Program-made: the position numbers and the translations under genes | Shown: positions 6,629 to 11,871 of the stretch, one piece after another | Position numbering within the stretch: position 1 is the first letter of the stretch | Layout: each line of letters starts with the position of its first letter | DNA from: Bacteriovoracaceae bacterium | GTDB taxonomy: Bacteria > Bdellovibrionota > Bacteriovoracia > Bacteriovoracales > Bacteriovoracaceae | Direction of reading: 5' to 3' | NCBI GenBank assembly: GCA_023151145.1 | Contig: JAKLJM010000030.1 | Location: 1-11,871 of the forward strand | Length of the DNA: 11,871 nt | Notes under the pieces: generated by a model | What the model was told of the DNA's origin: nothing | Database searches by the model: none | Seen by the model: only the letters and a program-made list of their open reading frames with translations

Positions 6629-7369
6629 ATGAAAAAAAACTTATCAACACTCATTCTTCTTAGCCTTTGGCTTTTGAGTTTTCCCGGATATACCGGAGAA
6701 ATTAAGTTTTACGCTGCTCACTTTCCTCCTTACACCTACGAAGTGGCTGGCAAAAAAGGAGGAGCGATGTATGAGATATCTAACGAAATTATTCGCCGAT
6801 TAGAACTGAAAACTCAAATAGAGTTTATACCTTGGCCTCGTGCTCGTTATGAAGCTGAGACTAAAAATAATGTTCTGCTCATTCCACTGGCCAGAACTCC
6901 TGAGCGAGAAGCTCAGTACACTTGGCTCATTCACGCACTCGATGACCCCTATGTCATTTTGGCCCATAAATTTTCAACTTTTGATATTTCAACCGTTGAG
7001 GCCACAAAAAAATTGCGCATCGGAATTCTTAAAGGCTCTGTGGCCGATTCAATGTTGAGAAAGCTTGGATACACCAATCTAGATGTTTCAAGCAATGATT
7101 TACAAAACGTTCGAAAATTAAATCTCAAAAGACTTGATGCTTGGGTGGCACCTTTGTCGGCCATTGATCAATATAAGGACCAAGTAGGAATCGGTAAAGA
7201 TGATCTGCGCGTAGGAGTAGAGTTAACAATTCTTAAGGAATACATTGGTGCTTCAAAAAATTTCAGTCACGAGATGTCCGAAAAGTGGACTAAAACATTT
7301 GAAGAAATGAAAAAAGACGGCAGCTATCAAAATATAATGAAAAAATATGGGATGACGCCGCTTCCTTAA
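6629..7369 (+). CDS. Periplasmic SBP_bac_3-type solute-binding protein
   Basis: The 246-residue product has a signal peptide (about 1-23, KKNLSTLILLSLWLLSFPG core) and then a family-3 periplasmic binding fold. The mature protein starts with a beta strand and FPPYTYE, the usual ligand-site entry of amino-acid-type binding proteins. GGAMYEISNEIIRRLEL forms helix 1, PWPRARYEAE the second motif, and LRIGILKGSVADSMLRKLG the start of lobe 2. It ends with a helix and GSYQNIMKKYG, typical of the family. No ABC permease or ATPase gene lies nearby, so it may work alone as a sensor-type or orphan binding protein. Similar small proteins in this clade lack the full amino-acid pocket, and the ligand cannot be named. 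The last four bases overlap the stop codon of the convergent M14 gene. Confidence 0.85.
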   Translation: MKKNLSTLILLSLWLLSFPGYTGEIKFYAAHFPPYTYEVAGKKGGAMYEISNEIIRRLELKTQIEFIPWPRARYEAETKNNVLLIPLARTPEREAQYTWLIHALDDPYVILAHKFSTFDISTVEATKKLRIGILKGSVADSMLRKLGYTNLDVSSNDLQNVRKLNLKRLDAWVAPLSAIDQYKDQVGIGKDDLRVGVELTILKEYIGASKNFSHEMSEKWTKTFEEMKKDGSYQNIMKKYGMTPLP

Positions 7370-8268
7370 ATCTTGGTTAAAATAAAATCCAACCCACCGA
7401 CAATTGCCATGACTTGAGCTAAATTACAGTTTTCTGCATTGACCTCTGGGCTATCAGGATAAACTTCCGTCGTCGTGCTATATTCGGCATTTGAAAAACC
7501 ACCACAAAGAAAAAGTTTTTTCATGTCGTAATTAATGACACCATCAGATTGTATTGGTACGCCGATAATCATGCCTCGGGCATCTGCCGGTGCAATATGG
7601 GTTACCTTTCTCACAGAATCAATGACACTTTTTTGAAAGTCAGCTTGTGGTTTATTCGATAGTCCAACGACGTAAAAACCATCAGGAATTTCAGAAGGTT
7701 CTTTTACAACTCCATCACGTTTTTCTAAGGCTGGACGAAAAATCGTTTCATCTGTATCGGTCGTTTCATGTAAATCAAAATGCACATAAATATCATTTTT
7801 ATATTTATTCATCACACTTAAAAAAAGGGCACATTCTTCTGAAGGACTATTGGGATAAAATGAGCGATTAGGATCTATGGCCTGGGGATTCCAGCGATTA
7901 ATGGTTTCGTAGCCCCAGGGACTAAGACAAGGAGCGCAGAGAAAGTTAAAATCACCGAAATATTTTACGGCGTATTTCTCCATAAAAAGAAGGGCTCCGT
8001 GCACCCCACTGGTTTCATACCCATGAACTCCACCTGTGATTAAAACAGTTTTCTTCTTGCTATCAAAATTTTTTGAACGAATCAAATAGAGTGGATATTT
8101 CTCTGGGGCAAGAGATAATGCTCCATAACTTTCAACATCGTATAAACGAGAGAGCGCCGTGATTTCACTTACAACTTCTTCATAGTACGAACGTTGAATA
8201 CGTTGTTCGTTAAACCAAAATTCTTTTTCTTTTTTGCCCCATGGGGACGGTAAATTTAAATATTTCAT
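7366..8268 (-). CDS. M14-family zinc metallocarboxypeptidase
   Basis: This is a cytosolic-looking metallopeptidase (300 residues, no signal peptide). Zinc ligands and catalytic residues of the M14 family are in order: His82 and Glu85 in GVHGYETSG, the carboxylate-binding Asn134-Arg135 in DPNRSF, His167 in HFDLHET as the third zinc ligand, and Glu268 in TTEVYPDSP as the general base. The compact domain, with a 70-residue N-terminal extension, resembles bacterial M14 peptidases that trim peptides or cell-wall fragments (MpaA-like); the substrate is not shown by sequence. The ATG at 8268 has no SD but has a TAAAAT hexamer 6 bases upstream. Its TAA (7368-7366) overlaps the TAA of the convergent binding-protein gene in the shared TTAA, with no room for a terminator between them. 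Confidence 0.88.
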   Translation of the reverse strand: MKYLNLPSPWGKKEKEFWFNEQRIQRSYYEEVVSEITALSRLYDVESYGALSLAPEKYPLYLIRSKNFDSKKKTVLITGGVHGYETSGVHGALLFMEKYAVKYFGDFNFLCAPCLSPWGYETINRWNPQAIDPNRSFYPNSPSEECALFLSVMNKYKNDIYVHFDLHETTDTDETIFRPALEKRDGVVKEPSEIPDGFYVVGLSNKPQADFQKSVIDSVRKVTHIAPADARGMIIGVPIQSDGVINYDMKKLFLCGGFSNAEYSTTTEVYPDSPEVNAENCNLAQVMAIVGGLDFILTKI

Positions 8269-8274
8269 TTCATA

Positions 8275-8280
8275 ATTTTA
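8275..8280 (-). promoter_or_regulatory. Candidate -10 of the M14 peptidase gene
   Basis: On the minus strand TAAAAT (8280 to 8275) ends 6 bases before the ATG at 8268. A TAGAAT (8303-8298) lies 17 bases further up as a weak -35. The placement again predicts a leaderless message. Confidence 0.35.
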
Positions 8281-8313
8281 ATATAAATGATTATGTAATT
8301 CTATAGCTATCCA

Positions 8314-8886
8314 TTATTTCTTTCCTAATAAATTTGATAAATCAGCATAGGCATTTTTCATTTCAACAGTTTGTTGGTTCAACTTTGTCATCGTTTGTGC
8401 ATTCTCTTTAGCCAACATTGAATTTTGTTGCGTAATTTTATCCATGGCCAAAATACTTTTCGCAATTTGAGAAAAGCCTTCTTTTTGTTCATTAAATGAA
8501 ACCGTAACCTCATTAGTCATACTTGTAACCGAATTTACTTTCTCCACAATATCTTTAAGAACTAGGGCACACTGATTAGCAACTTCATTTCCAGTATCAA
8601 CCTTCTCTTTGCCTACCTCAACAAGAGCAGATACCTTTTCTTTTGTATTGTTCACAATAGACTCAACTTTTTGACTCGAGCTACTTAGCATTTGAGAAAT
8701 TTCATTGGCAACTTTTGTCCAAGTACCCGCTTTATCTTTAAGCTCTAATACTACCGGAACATTTTTTCCACCAACACCAGAGGCTAAATCTAAAACATGG
8801 GTAGAAATCCCTTCAGCACTAACAGCTGCTGAAAAAATAAAAGCCAAAGAAACCAAAATTGTTTTGAGAAATTTATTCGTCATCAT
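8314..8886 (-). CDS. Chimera: exported hydroxyisourate-hydrolase N-terminus fused to chemotaxis-receptor C-terminal helix
   Basis: The 190-residue protein is made of unrelated parts. Residues 1-24 are a signal peptide (cleavage VSA|E). Residues 26-59 (ISTHVLDLASGVGGKNVPV then LELKDKAGTWTKVA) match the start of 5-hydroxyisourate hydrolase, a transthyretin-like enzyme of urate breakdown, including its first active-site histidine (His30). The enzyme's conserved Arg, second His and C-terminal YRGS are missing. From about residue 59 on (VANEISQMLSSS, KVDTGNEVANQC, MDKITQQNSMLAKENA) it matches the second helix of the methyl-accepting chemotaxis signalling domain. The CheA/CheW-binding hairpin tip and the first helix are absent. 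The join is at KVANE, where both families have similar residues. The product should be exported and form a coiled coil; neither parental function seems possible. The SD GGAG lies 3 bases before this ATG and 6 before a second ATG at 8883, which may be the real start. Confidence 0.85.
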   Translation of the reverse strand: MMTNKFLKTILVSLAFIFSAAVSAEGISTHVLDLASGVGGKNVPVVLELKDKAGTWTKVANEISQMLSSSSQKVESIVNNTKEKVSALVEVGKEKVDTGNEVANQCALVLKDIVEKVNSVTSMTNEVTVSFNEQKEGFSQIAKSILAMDKITQQNSMLAKENAQTMTKLNQQTVEMKNAYADLSNLLGKK

Positions 8887-8927
8887 TTACTCCTTTAAAG
8901 TAGTTCGTTTCGCTTTATTCAAGCATC

Positions 8928-9134
8928 TTAATTTTTAGTCGTTATCTCTTTTTCTGTGACTGCTGCTGCTCGTGCGATGAAATCATCGTTCTCTGGGCTA
9001 CCTCCGCCGGCCACTTCCTTTGCTCCTTGTAGATTGAGCGTTACCTCATTTAAAAAAAGCGCTCCGCTATCTTCAGCAAAAAGGAATGTTGGATAGAGAA
9101 TCAAAAGCATGAATGATTTCTTAAACGTTGCCAT
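8928..9134 (-). CDS. Short exported peptide of unknown function
   Basis: I do not recognise this 68-residue product. Residues 1-20 (MATFKKSF, then a hydrophobic run ending FLFA|E) are a good signal peptide, leaving an acidic, Ala/Glu-rich mature peptide of about 48 residues with no cysteine. I chose the ATG at 9134 because a GAGG-rich stretch lies just upstream; a GTG at 9143 in the same frame would break the signal peptide pattern and lies inside the SD. It has its own promoter (TATAAT at 9174-9179) and lies 41 bases before the chimeric gene on the same strand, so the two are probably cotranscribed. A shared exported location is the only functional hint. Confidence 0.6.
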   Translation of the reverse strand: MATFKKSFMLLILYPTFLFAEDSGALFLNEVTLNLQGAKEVAGGGSPENDDFIARAAAVTEKEITTKN

Positions 9135-9157
9135 TAGCCTCACCTCACAAGTTTTTT

Positions 9158-9242
9158 GTTATACCTAAAATGAATTATAGTGAGGATAATAAATAAATGT
9201 AGATGGCCATGGCAGAGAACAGTTATACGTCAGATGTATAAC
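9158..9242. promoter_or_regulatory. Promoter of the short exported gene with three GTTATAC half-sites
   Basis: On the minus strand TCTACA (9203-9198), an 18-base spacer and a perfect TATAAT (9179-9174) predict a start near 9167. The heptamer GTTATAC occurs on the plus strand at 9158-9164 and 9222-9228, and its complement at 9236-9242. The latter two form a perfect 7-bp inverted repeat with a 7-base spacer, about 55-75 bases upstream of the predicted start. The third site lies at the start of the transcript. The layout resembles a regulator-binding array, but it is short and AT-rich. Confidence 0.4.
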
Positions 9243-9286
9243 AACTGATTTTATTAACATGTCTAAGAGACGTTGTAGTCATTTTT

Positions 9287-9922
9287 TTATTTTAGCCAGG
9301 AAATGACCTCTAAGCCTAACTTATATGAAAGTAGGATTAAAACCAGACCAGATACCAGAGAAATAGTTTTCATCATAATTTGATTTTTTAAAAAACGTGA
9401 CGAAAAGGAAGCCAATATAACCAATGAAAAAAACCAAATCGTTGAAAAAACTGAAGCCCCTATTCCGAAATAAAAACGTTCAGTTAAATTATGAAATTTT
9501 GCAGAATACCCACCAATCAAAACGACCGTATCTAAATACACATGTGGATTCAGAAGACTAAATCCTAAGGTTTGCATGATCACTTTCTTTTTTTCGCTCT
9601 TAGGAGTTCCCTCGAGGTCTATGGCGACTCCAGATTTAGCTTCTTTTATTTTCAAGATACCATAGTAAAAAAGAAAGATGACTCCTAAAATACCAAGAGA
9701 AATTTTGAGCAAAGGAATTTGAATAAAGATACTCGCAACCCCCAATACCCCAATAAATATAAGTAAGGTATCACAAAGCGAAGAAAGTCCTGCGACTAAA
9801 AGATGACGTTCTTTTTTTAGTCCAGAATTCAAGACGAATATATTCTGTGCCCCGAGAGCGAGGATAAGGCTTGCTTGGAGGAAGAATCCTTGAAGGAATA
9901 TGTTTAAAGCTGAAGATGACAT
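9287..9922 (-). CDS. LysE/ArgO-type amino-acid exporter
   Basis: This inner-membrane exporter of the LysE family pumps out basic amino acids (arginine for ArgO, lysine for LysE). Hallmarks are ALGAQNIFVLN (22-32), the charged loop GLKKERH, and LNPHVYLDT (124-132), which are nearly those of E. coli ArgO. Six hydrophobic segments span the 211-residue protein, the same length as E. coli ArgO. I chose the ATG at 9922 because it gives this length and places QGFFLQASLILALG as in ArgO; a TTG at 9961 would add 13 residues. No SD is present, but a TTGCTT (9961-9956), 18-base spacer, CTATAT (9937-9932) promoter ends 9 bases before the ATG. No LysG/ArgP regulator gene is beside it. The exact substrate is inferred. 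Confidence 0.88.
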   Translation of the reverse strand: MSSSALNIFLQGFFLQASLILALGAQNIFVLNSGLKKERHLLVAGLSSLCDTLLIFIGVLGVASIFIQIPLLKISLGILGVIFLFYYGILKIKEAKSGVAIDLEGTPKSEKKKVIMQTLGFSLLNPHVYLDTVVLIGGYSAKFHNLTERFYFGIGASVFSTIWFFSLVILASFSSRFLKNQIMMKTISLVSGLVLILLSYKLGLEVISWLK

Positions 9923-9931
9923 AGAAAGAGC

Positions 9932-9961
9932 ATATAGGATTAGCAATACGAAAGAAAGCAA
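9932..9961 (-). promoter_or_regulatory. Candidate promoter of the ArgO-like exporter gene
   Basis: TTGCTT (9961-9956) and CTATAT (9937-9932) on the minus strand, with an 18-base spacer, end 9 bases before the ATG. A 12-base palindrome, CCAATATATTGG, lies further upstream at 10008-10019 and could be an operator or a chance AT-rich match. Confidence 0.4.
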
Positions 9962-10254
9962 AGCTCATCAATTAATAACCTAAGTACCTAACAACCGGAT
10001 GCTAGGCCCAATATATTGGCAGTTTTTTGGAAAATAAGGAAAAACTATTTCGTTTTATTCATTTAATTCTTATCAGAATTTTCGCTAGATTTTTTTCGGA
10101 TAAAACCAGTTTTCAATAACTTTTGGAATATTTTTTTATTTTTTCTTTCTTTTGAAAATTTCTTTTAAAATTTTTGAGTGAAATTTCAAAATGGATGTAT
10201 ATTTATTTCACCGGGAAACAAACTCTAGAGAACAACACTAAAGGAGTCAAACCA
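9962..10254. other. AT-rich intergenic stretch
   Basis: No gene is seen here. It holds the palindrome CCAATATATTGG at 10008-10019, then a very T-rich stretch (about 10085-10175) that could act as an UP element. A candidate promoter for the small ORF is TTGAGT (10174-10179), 18 bases, TATATT (10198-10203). Confidence 0.4.
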
Positions 10255-10329
10255 ATGACATTTAGAAAGAACATGCATGATGGCATTAAAATTTCTGAAT
10301 TAGAGGAAAGGCGTGACGGCCTAAAATAA
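10255..10329 (+). CDS. 24-codon small ORF with a strong ribosome binding site
   Basis: An AAAGGAG lies 8 bases before the ATG, one of the best ribosome binding sites in the window. The ORF encodes a 24-residue, highly charged peptide (MTFRKNMHDG, then ...ELEERRDGLK) and ends in two tandem in-frame stop codons, TAA TAG. A candidate promoter lies at 10174-10203 and a strong terminator at 10480-10521, so a transcript of about 310 bases could carry it. The peptide has no hydrophobic segment and I know no family for it. It could be a true small protein, a leader, or the preserved start of a decayed gene; a 15-codon frame starting at 10333 does not continue it. Confidence 0.4.
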   Translation: MTFRKNMHDGIKISELEERRDGLK

Positions 10330-10479
10330 TAGATGAGAAAAAAAGTTTTTAGTTTATTGAGTGCTACACACTTTTATTAAAGTATAAAAAATAAATCATA
10401 ATAAAGTTTTTGTTGATAGCTTACTTGCAATAACTAATAGACTTTCTAAAATTCAATTTTCTGACACGACATTGTTATA

Positions 10480-10521
10480 AAAAAAGGCCCGATAAAATCA
10501 TACCGATTTTGGGCCTTTTTT
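10480..10521. terminator. Bidirectional intrinsic terminator
   Basis: AAAAAAGGCCC (10480-10490) pairs with GGGCCTTTTTT (10511-10521), and an inner AAAATC/GATTTT pair extends the stem with a small bulge. A- and T-runs on both sides let it act in both directions: it lies 16 bases after the minus-strand AHSA1 gene stop at 10538 and would also end a plus-strand small-ORF transcript. Confidence 0.85.
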
Positions 10522-10537
10522 AGTTAGAGCATTTTTA

Positions 10538-11485
10538 TCAATTTTCTAGATATTCTTCTAATCTATCAAGAGATCCATTCCACCCCTGAGTCATTCCCCC
10601 ACGTTCATTCATAAAGGCAATCAATTCTTCTGAAGTATGATCATCTACAATTTCTGAACGAAGTGTTAACCTGGTGAGGTTTTCTTCTTCGCGAGTAAAC
10701 ATTACAGTTGTTAACCAACGCGCGGGCCACACAGGTGCTCCTGGGTGTTTGACAGTCTCCCCGTGTTCATTACAAAATTCTTGATAAAAAGAAATAAGCT
10801 CAGGCTTTTGAATTATTTCATATGATGAACGTCCGAAAAATTTCAACTCATCATTGCCCATTTCGTATAAAACACTTTCTTTAACCGCCACATTGCCTTT
10901 GATAATTTTCATCGTAAAACCAGTTGGTGGTTGCCACTTTTCAATATGTGCAGGCACAGTGAACATTTCAAAAACTTTATTTATGGGAGCTTCAAAAACT
11001 CGATTCAAGAAAAAAACTTTTTTCTGATGACATTCATCTTCCAGGTATTCCCCTAAACGGTCCCAAGTGGAGTTCCCGCTAGCTTGTTTAATAAACTTAC
11101 TCATCTCTTTTGCTCTTTCGGGAGATTCAAAAGTCATCGTCATTTTCATTGTAGTTTTTTTATTTTGTTCACTGAACACGACATTGACTCTAAAAAGAGC
11201 TTTTTGATTTTCATTCGCGCCGTGATCGTACTCTAATCTCTTTAGAGGCTCGACCACAAAATAAGTCGTCATATTTGGATAATCGACACCATCTGGTCCA
11301 TGCATGGTATAAATCCACTGTCCCCCAGGACGCAAGTCTTTGCTCTTTGTCGTGATCGTAAATCCTCTAGGCCCCCACCACTTGGCGGCTTTTTTAGGAT
11401 CAGTCCACGCATCCCACACCATACTTACGGGTGAATCGTAAACGCGAGTGAGGGTCAAGTCCGCTGAATTATTTTTTGGTTTCAT
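10538..11485 (-). CDS. Tandem AHSA1/SRPBCC-domain protein
   Basis: The 315-residue cytosolic protein holds two copies of the SRPBCC fold of the AHSA1 (activator of Hsp90 ATPase homologue-like, START-related) type. Copy 1 spans about 9-149 and copy 2 about 156-314. They align well: RVYDSPVSMVWDAWTDP and KWWGPRGFTI in copy 1 match RVFEAPINKVFEMFTVP and KWQPPTGFTM in copy 2, and both end in a similar helix (STWDRLGEYLE and GSLDRLEEYLE). Most AHSA1 proteins of bacteria have one domain of ~150 residues. The fold makes a hydrophobic cavity, but bacterial members have no set function, so a ligand or chaperone role cannot be chosen. Its ATG overlaps the end of the upstream tautomerase gene by 17 bases, so the two are translationally coupled. 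A terminator follows at 10480-10521. Confidence 0.9.
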   Translation of the reverse strand: MKPKNNSADLTLTRVYDSPVSMVWDAWTDPKKAAKWWGPRGFTITTKSKDLRPGGQWIYTMHGPDGVDYPNMTTYFVVEPLKRLEYDHGANENQKALFRVNVVFSEQNKKTTMKMTMTFESPERAKEMSKFIKQASGNSTWDRLGEYLEDECHQKKVFFLNRVFEAPINKVFEMFTVPAHIEKWQPPTGFTMKIIKGNVAVKESVLYEMGNDELKFFGRSSYEIIQKPELISFYQEFCNEHGETVKHPGAPVWPARWLTTVMFTREEENLTRLTLRSEIVDDHTSEELIAFMNERGGMTQGWNGSLDRLEEYLEN

Positions 11486-11690
11486 TATCTTTCTCTATTT
11501 TCTTTTTCCACTCATCAGTTGGCAAACCTTCATAACCCCAATTTTCATCGGCAATTTCTTGAATAACAATATGAGTGTGTTCCGGTTTTTTATTTAAAAC
11601 TCTTACTAATGAATTAGTTATATCTTTAATAATTTCTGCTTTTTGTTCTCTGGTGGCACCGGTGGTGATTTGAACATTTACATAAGGCAT
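11469..11690 (-). CDS. 4-oxalocrotonate tautomerase family protein
   Basis: The 73-residue protein begins MPYVNVQITTG; after removal of Met, Pro1 is the catalytic base of the tautomerase superfamily. The sequence continues REQKAEIIKDIT and KKPEHTHIVIQEI, then DENWGYEGLP, all matching small 4-OT-like enzymes such as PptA. They work as multimers that move protons in keto-enol substrates; the natural substrate here is unknown. The ATG at 11690 has an AAGGA ribosome binding site. The gene is first in an operon with the tandem AHSA1 protein, its last 17 bases overlapping that gene's start. Expression is probably controlled at the inverted repeat 11713-11734 in the promoter. Confidence 0.9.
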   Translation of the reverse strand: MPYVNVQITTGATREQKAEIIKDITNSLVRVLNKKPEHTHIVIQEIADENWGYEGLPTDEWKKKIEKDNETKK

Positions 11691-11712
11691 AAGGAATCCT
11701 TTTTTAAGTAAA

Positions 11713-11734
11713 ATGATTTATTTCAGTAAATCAT
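11713..11734. promoter_or_regulatory. Perfect inverted repeat (candidate operator) over the tautomerase promoter
   Basis: ATGATTTA (11713-11720) and TAAATCAT (11727-11734) form a perfect 8-bp inverted repeat with a 6-base spacer. On the minus strand the promoter is TTGAAT (11757-11752), 16 bases, TATGAT (11735-11730). The repeat covers most of the -10 and the predicted start (near 11723), the usual site for a repressor of the MarR or TetR kind. The regulator gene is not in the window. Confidence 0.55.
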
Positions 11735-11777
11735 ACCTAATAAAAAAAAGAATTCAATCAAGACCAAATACTTGAAC

Positions 11778-11871
11778 CTAAGCCTCGCCTACTTTAAATT
11801 TAAGGCCTTTAATCTTTTCACCAGCTAATTTAGATATTGTTTGACGAGCAACAGAAGAATCAACGGCCACA
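11778..11871 (-). CDS. 3' end of a gene, possibly an RRM or DbpA-type RNA-binding domain, partial
   Basis: The last 30 codons and a TAG stop are visible. The peptide has the pattern V.VDSSVA...I.KLAGEKIKG.KFKVGEA, which resembles the last helix and strand of an RRM or of the DbpA RNA-binding domain found at the C-terminus of some DEAD-box RNA helicases (the usual form being 'A...I..LNG..I.GR...V..A'). The match rests on 30 residues only and is tentative. Its stop is 43 bases from the inverted repeat, and no terminator is seen between them. Confidence 0.5.
   Translation of the reverse strand, partial: VAVDSSVARQTISKLAGEKIKGLKFKVGEA

Noticed and set aside
9222..9242. Inverted repeat read as a terminator of the ArgO-like gene
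   Set aside because: The stem is AT-rich and has no T-run on the minus strand; its GTTATAC arms recur nearer the next promoter, which suits a binding site better.
9923..9961. TTG start at 9961 for the LysE/ArgO gene
   Set aside because: The extra 13 codons have no ribosome binding site and cover the probable promoter; the ATG at 9922 gives exactly the 211 residues of E. coli ArgO.
10008..10019. Palindrome CCAATATATTGG as a certain operator
   Set aside because: It is short and AT-rich, about 85 bases above the predicted start of the exporter gene, and has no second copy in the window. It is mentioned only in passing.
10333..10380. 15-codon ORF after the small ORF
   Set aside because: It has no ribosome binding site, is very short and ends in AT-rich sequence; chance is sufficient.

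Overview
The window is AT-rich chromosomal DNA from a Gram-negative bacterium: signal peptides, periplasmic multiheme cytochromes and a periplasmic binding protein are all present. A TIGR02147/DUF4423 regulator, a family known as paralogous sets in Bdellovibrio and Fibrobacter, together with the style of the chemotaxis-receptor fragment and the M14 peptidase, suggests Bdellovibrionota (Bdellovibrio/Bacteriovorax-like). The placement is an inference. I see no rRNA, tRNA, CRISPR array, transposase or phage gene.

Layout. 1-75 holds the 3' end of an ArsC-type reductase gene, closed by a strong terminator. 199-2809 carries a truncated KefB/KefC-type antiporter gene and, 19 bases on, an exported type-B carboxylesterase. 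2928-3428 is a small exported protein of unknown function with its own terminator. 3507-4682 holds a TIGR02147 regulator and a DUF2256-DUF3253 zinc-ribbon protein. On the minus strand 6515-4692 is an nrfHA operon: the NrfH quinol dehydrogenase and the pentaheme NrfA, which together reduce nitrite to ammonium from the quinol pool. Divergent from it is an SBP_bac_3 periplasmic binding protein (6629-7369), whose stop codon overlaps that of a convergent M14 metallocarboxypeptidase (8268-7366).

9134-8314 (minus) carries a 67-residue exported peptide gene and then the oddest gene of the window: a signal peptide plus the first ~33 residues of a 5-hydroxyisourate hydrolase, joined in frame to the C-terminal helix of a methyl-accepting chemotaxis protein. 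Next are an ArgO/LysE-type amino-acid exporter (9922-9287), a ~570-base gap with a 24-codon small ORF that has a strong ribosome binding site, and an overlapping tautomerase / tandem-AHSA1 operon (11690-10538) whose promoter is overlapped by a perfect inverted repeat. The right edge holds the end of a gene that looks like an RRM or DbpA-type RNA-binding domain.

Two window-wide patterns stand out. Several genes lack a Shine-Dalgarno sequence and have a -10-like hexamer only 5-9 bases before the ATG, suggesting leaderless mRNAs. A 17-base palindrome occurs twice, once as the in-frame end of the truncated antiporter gene and once in the nrfH/binding-protein divergent promoter region.
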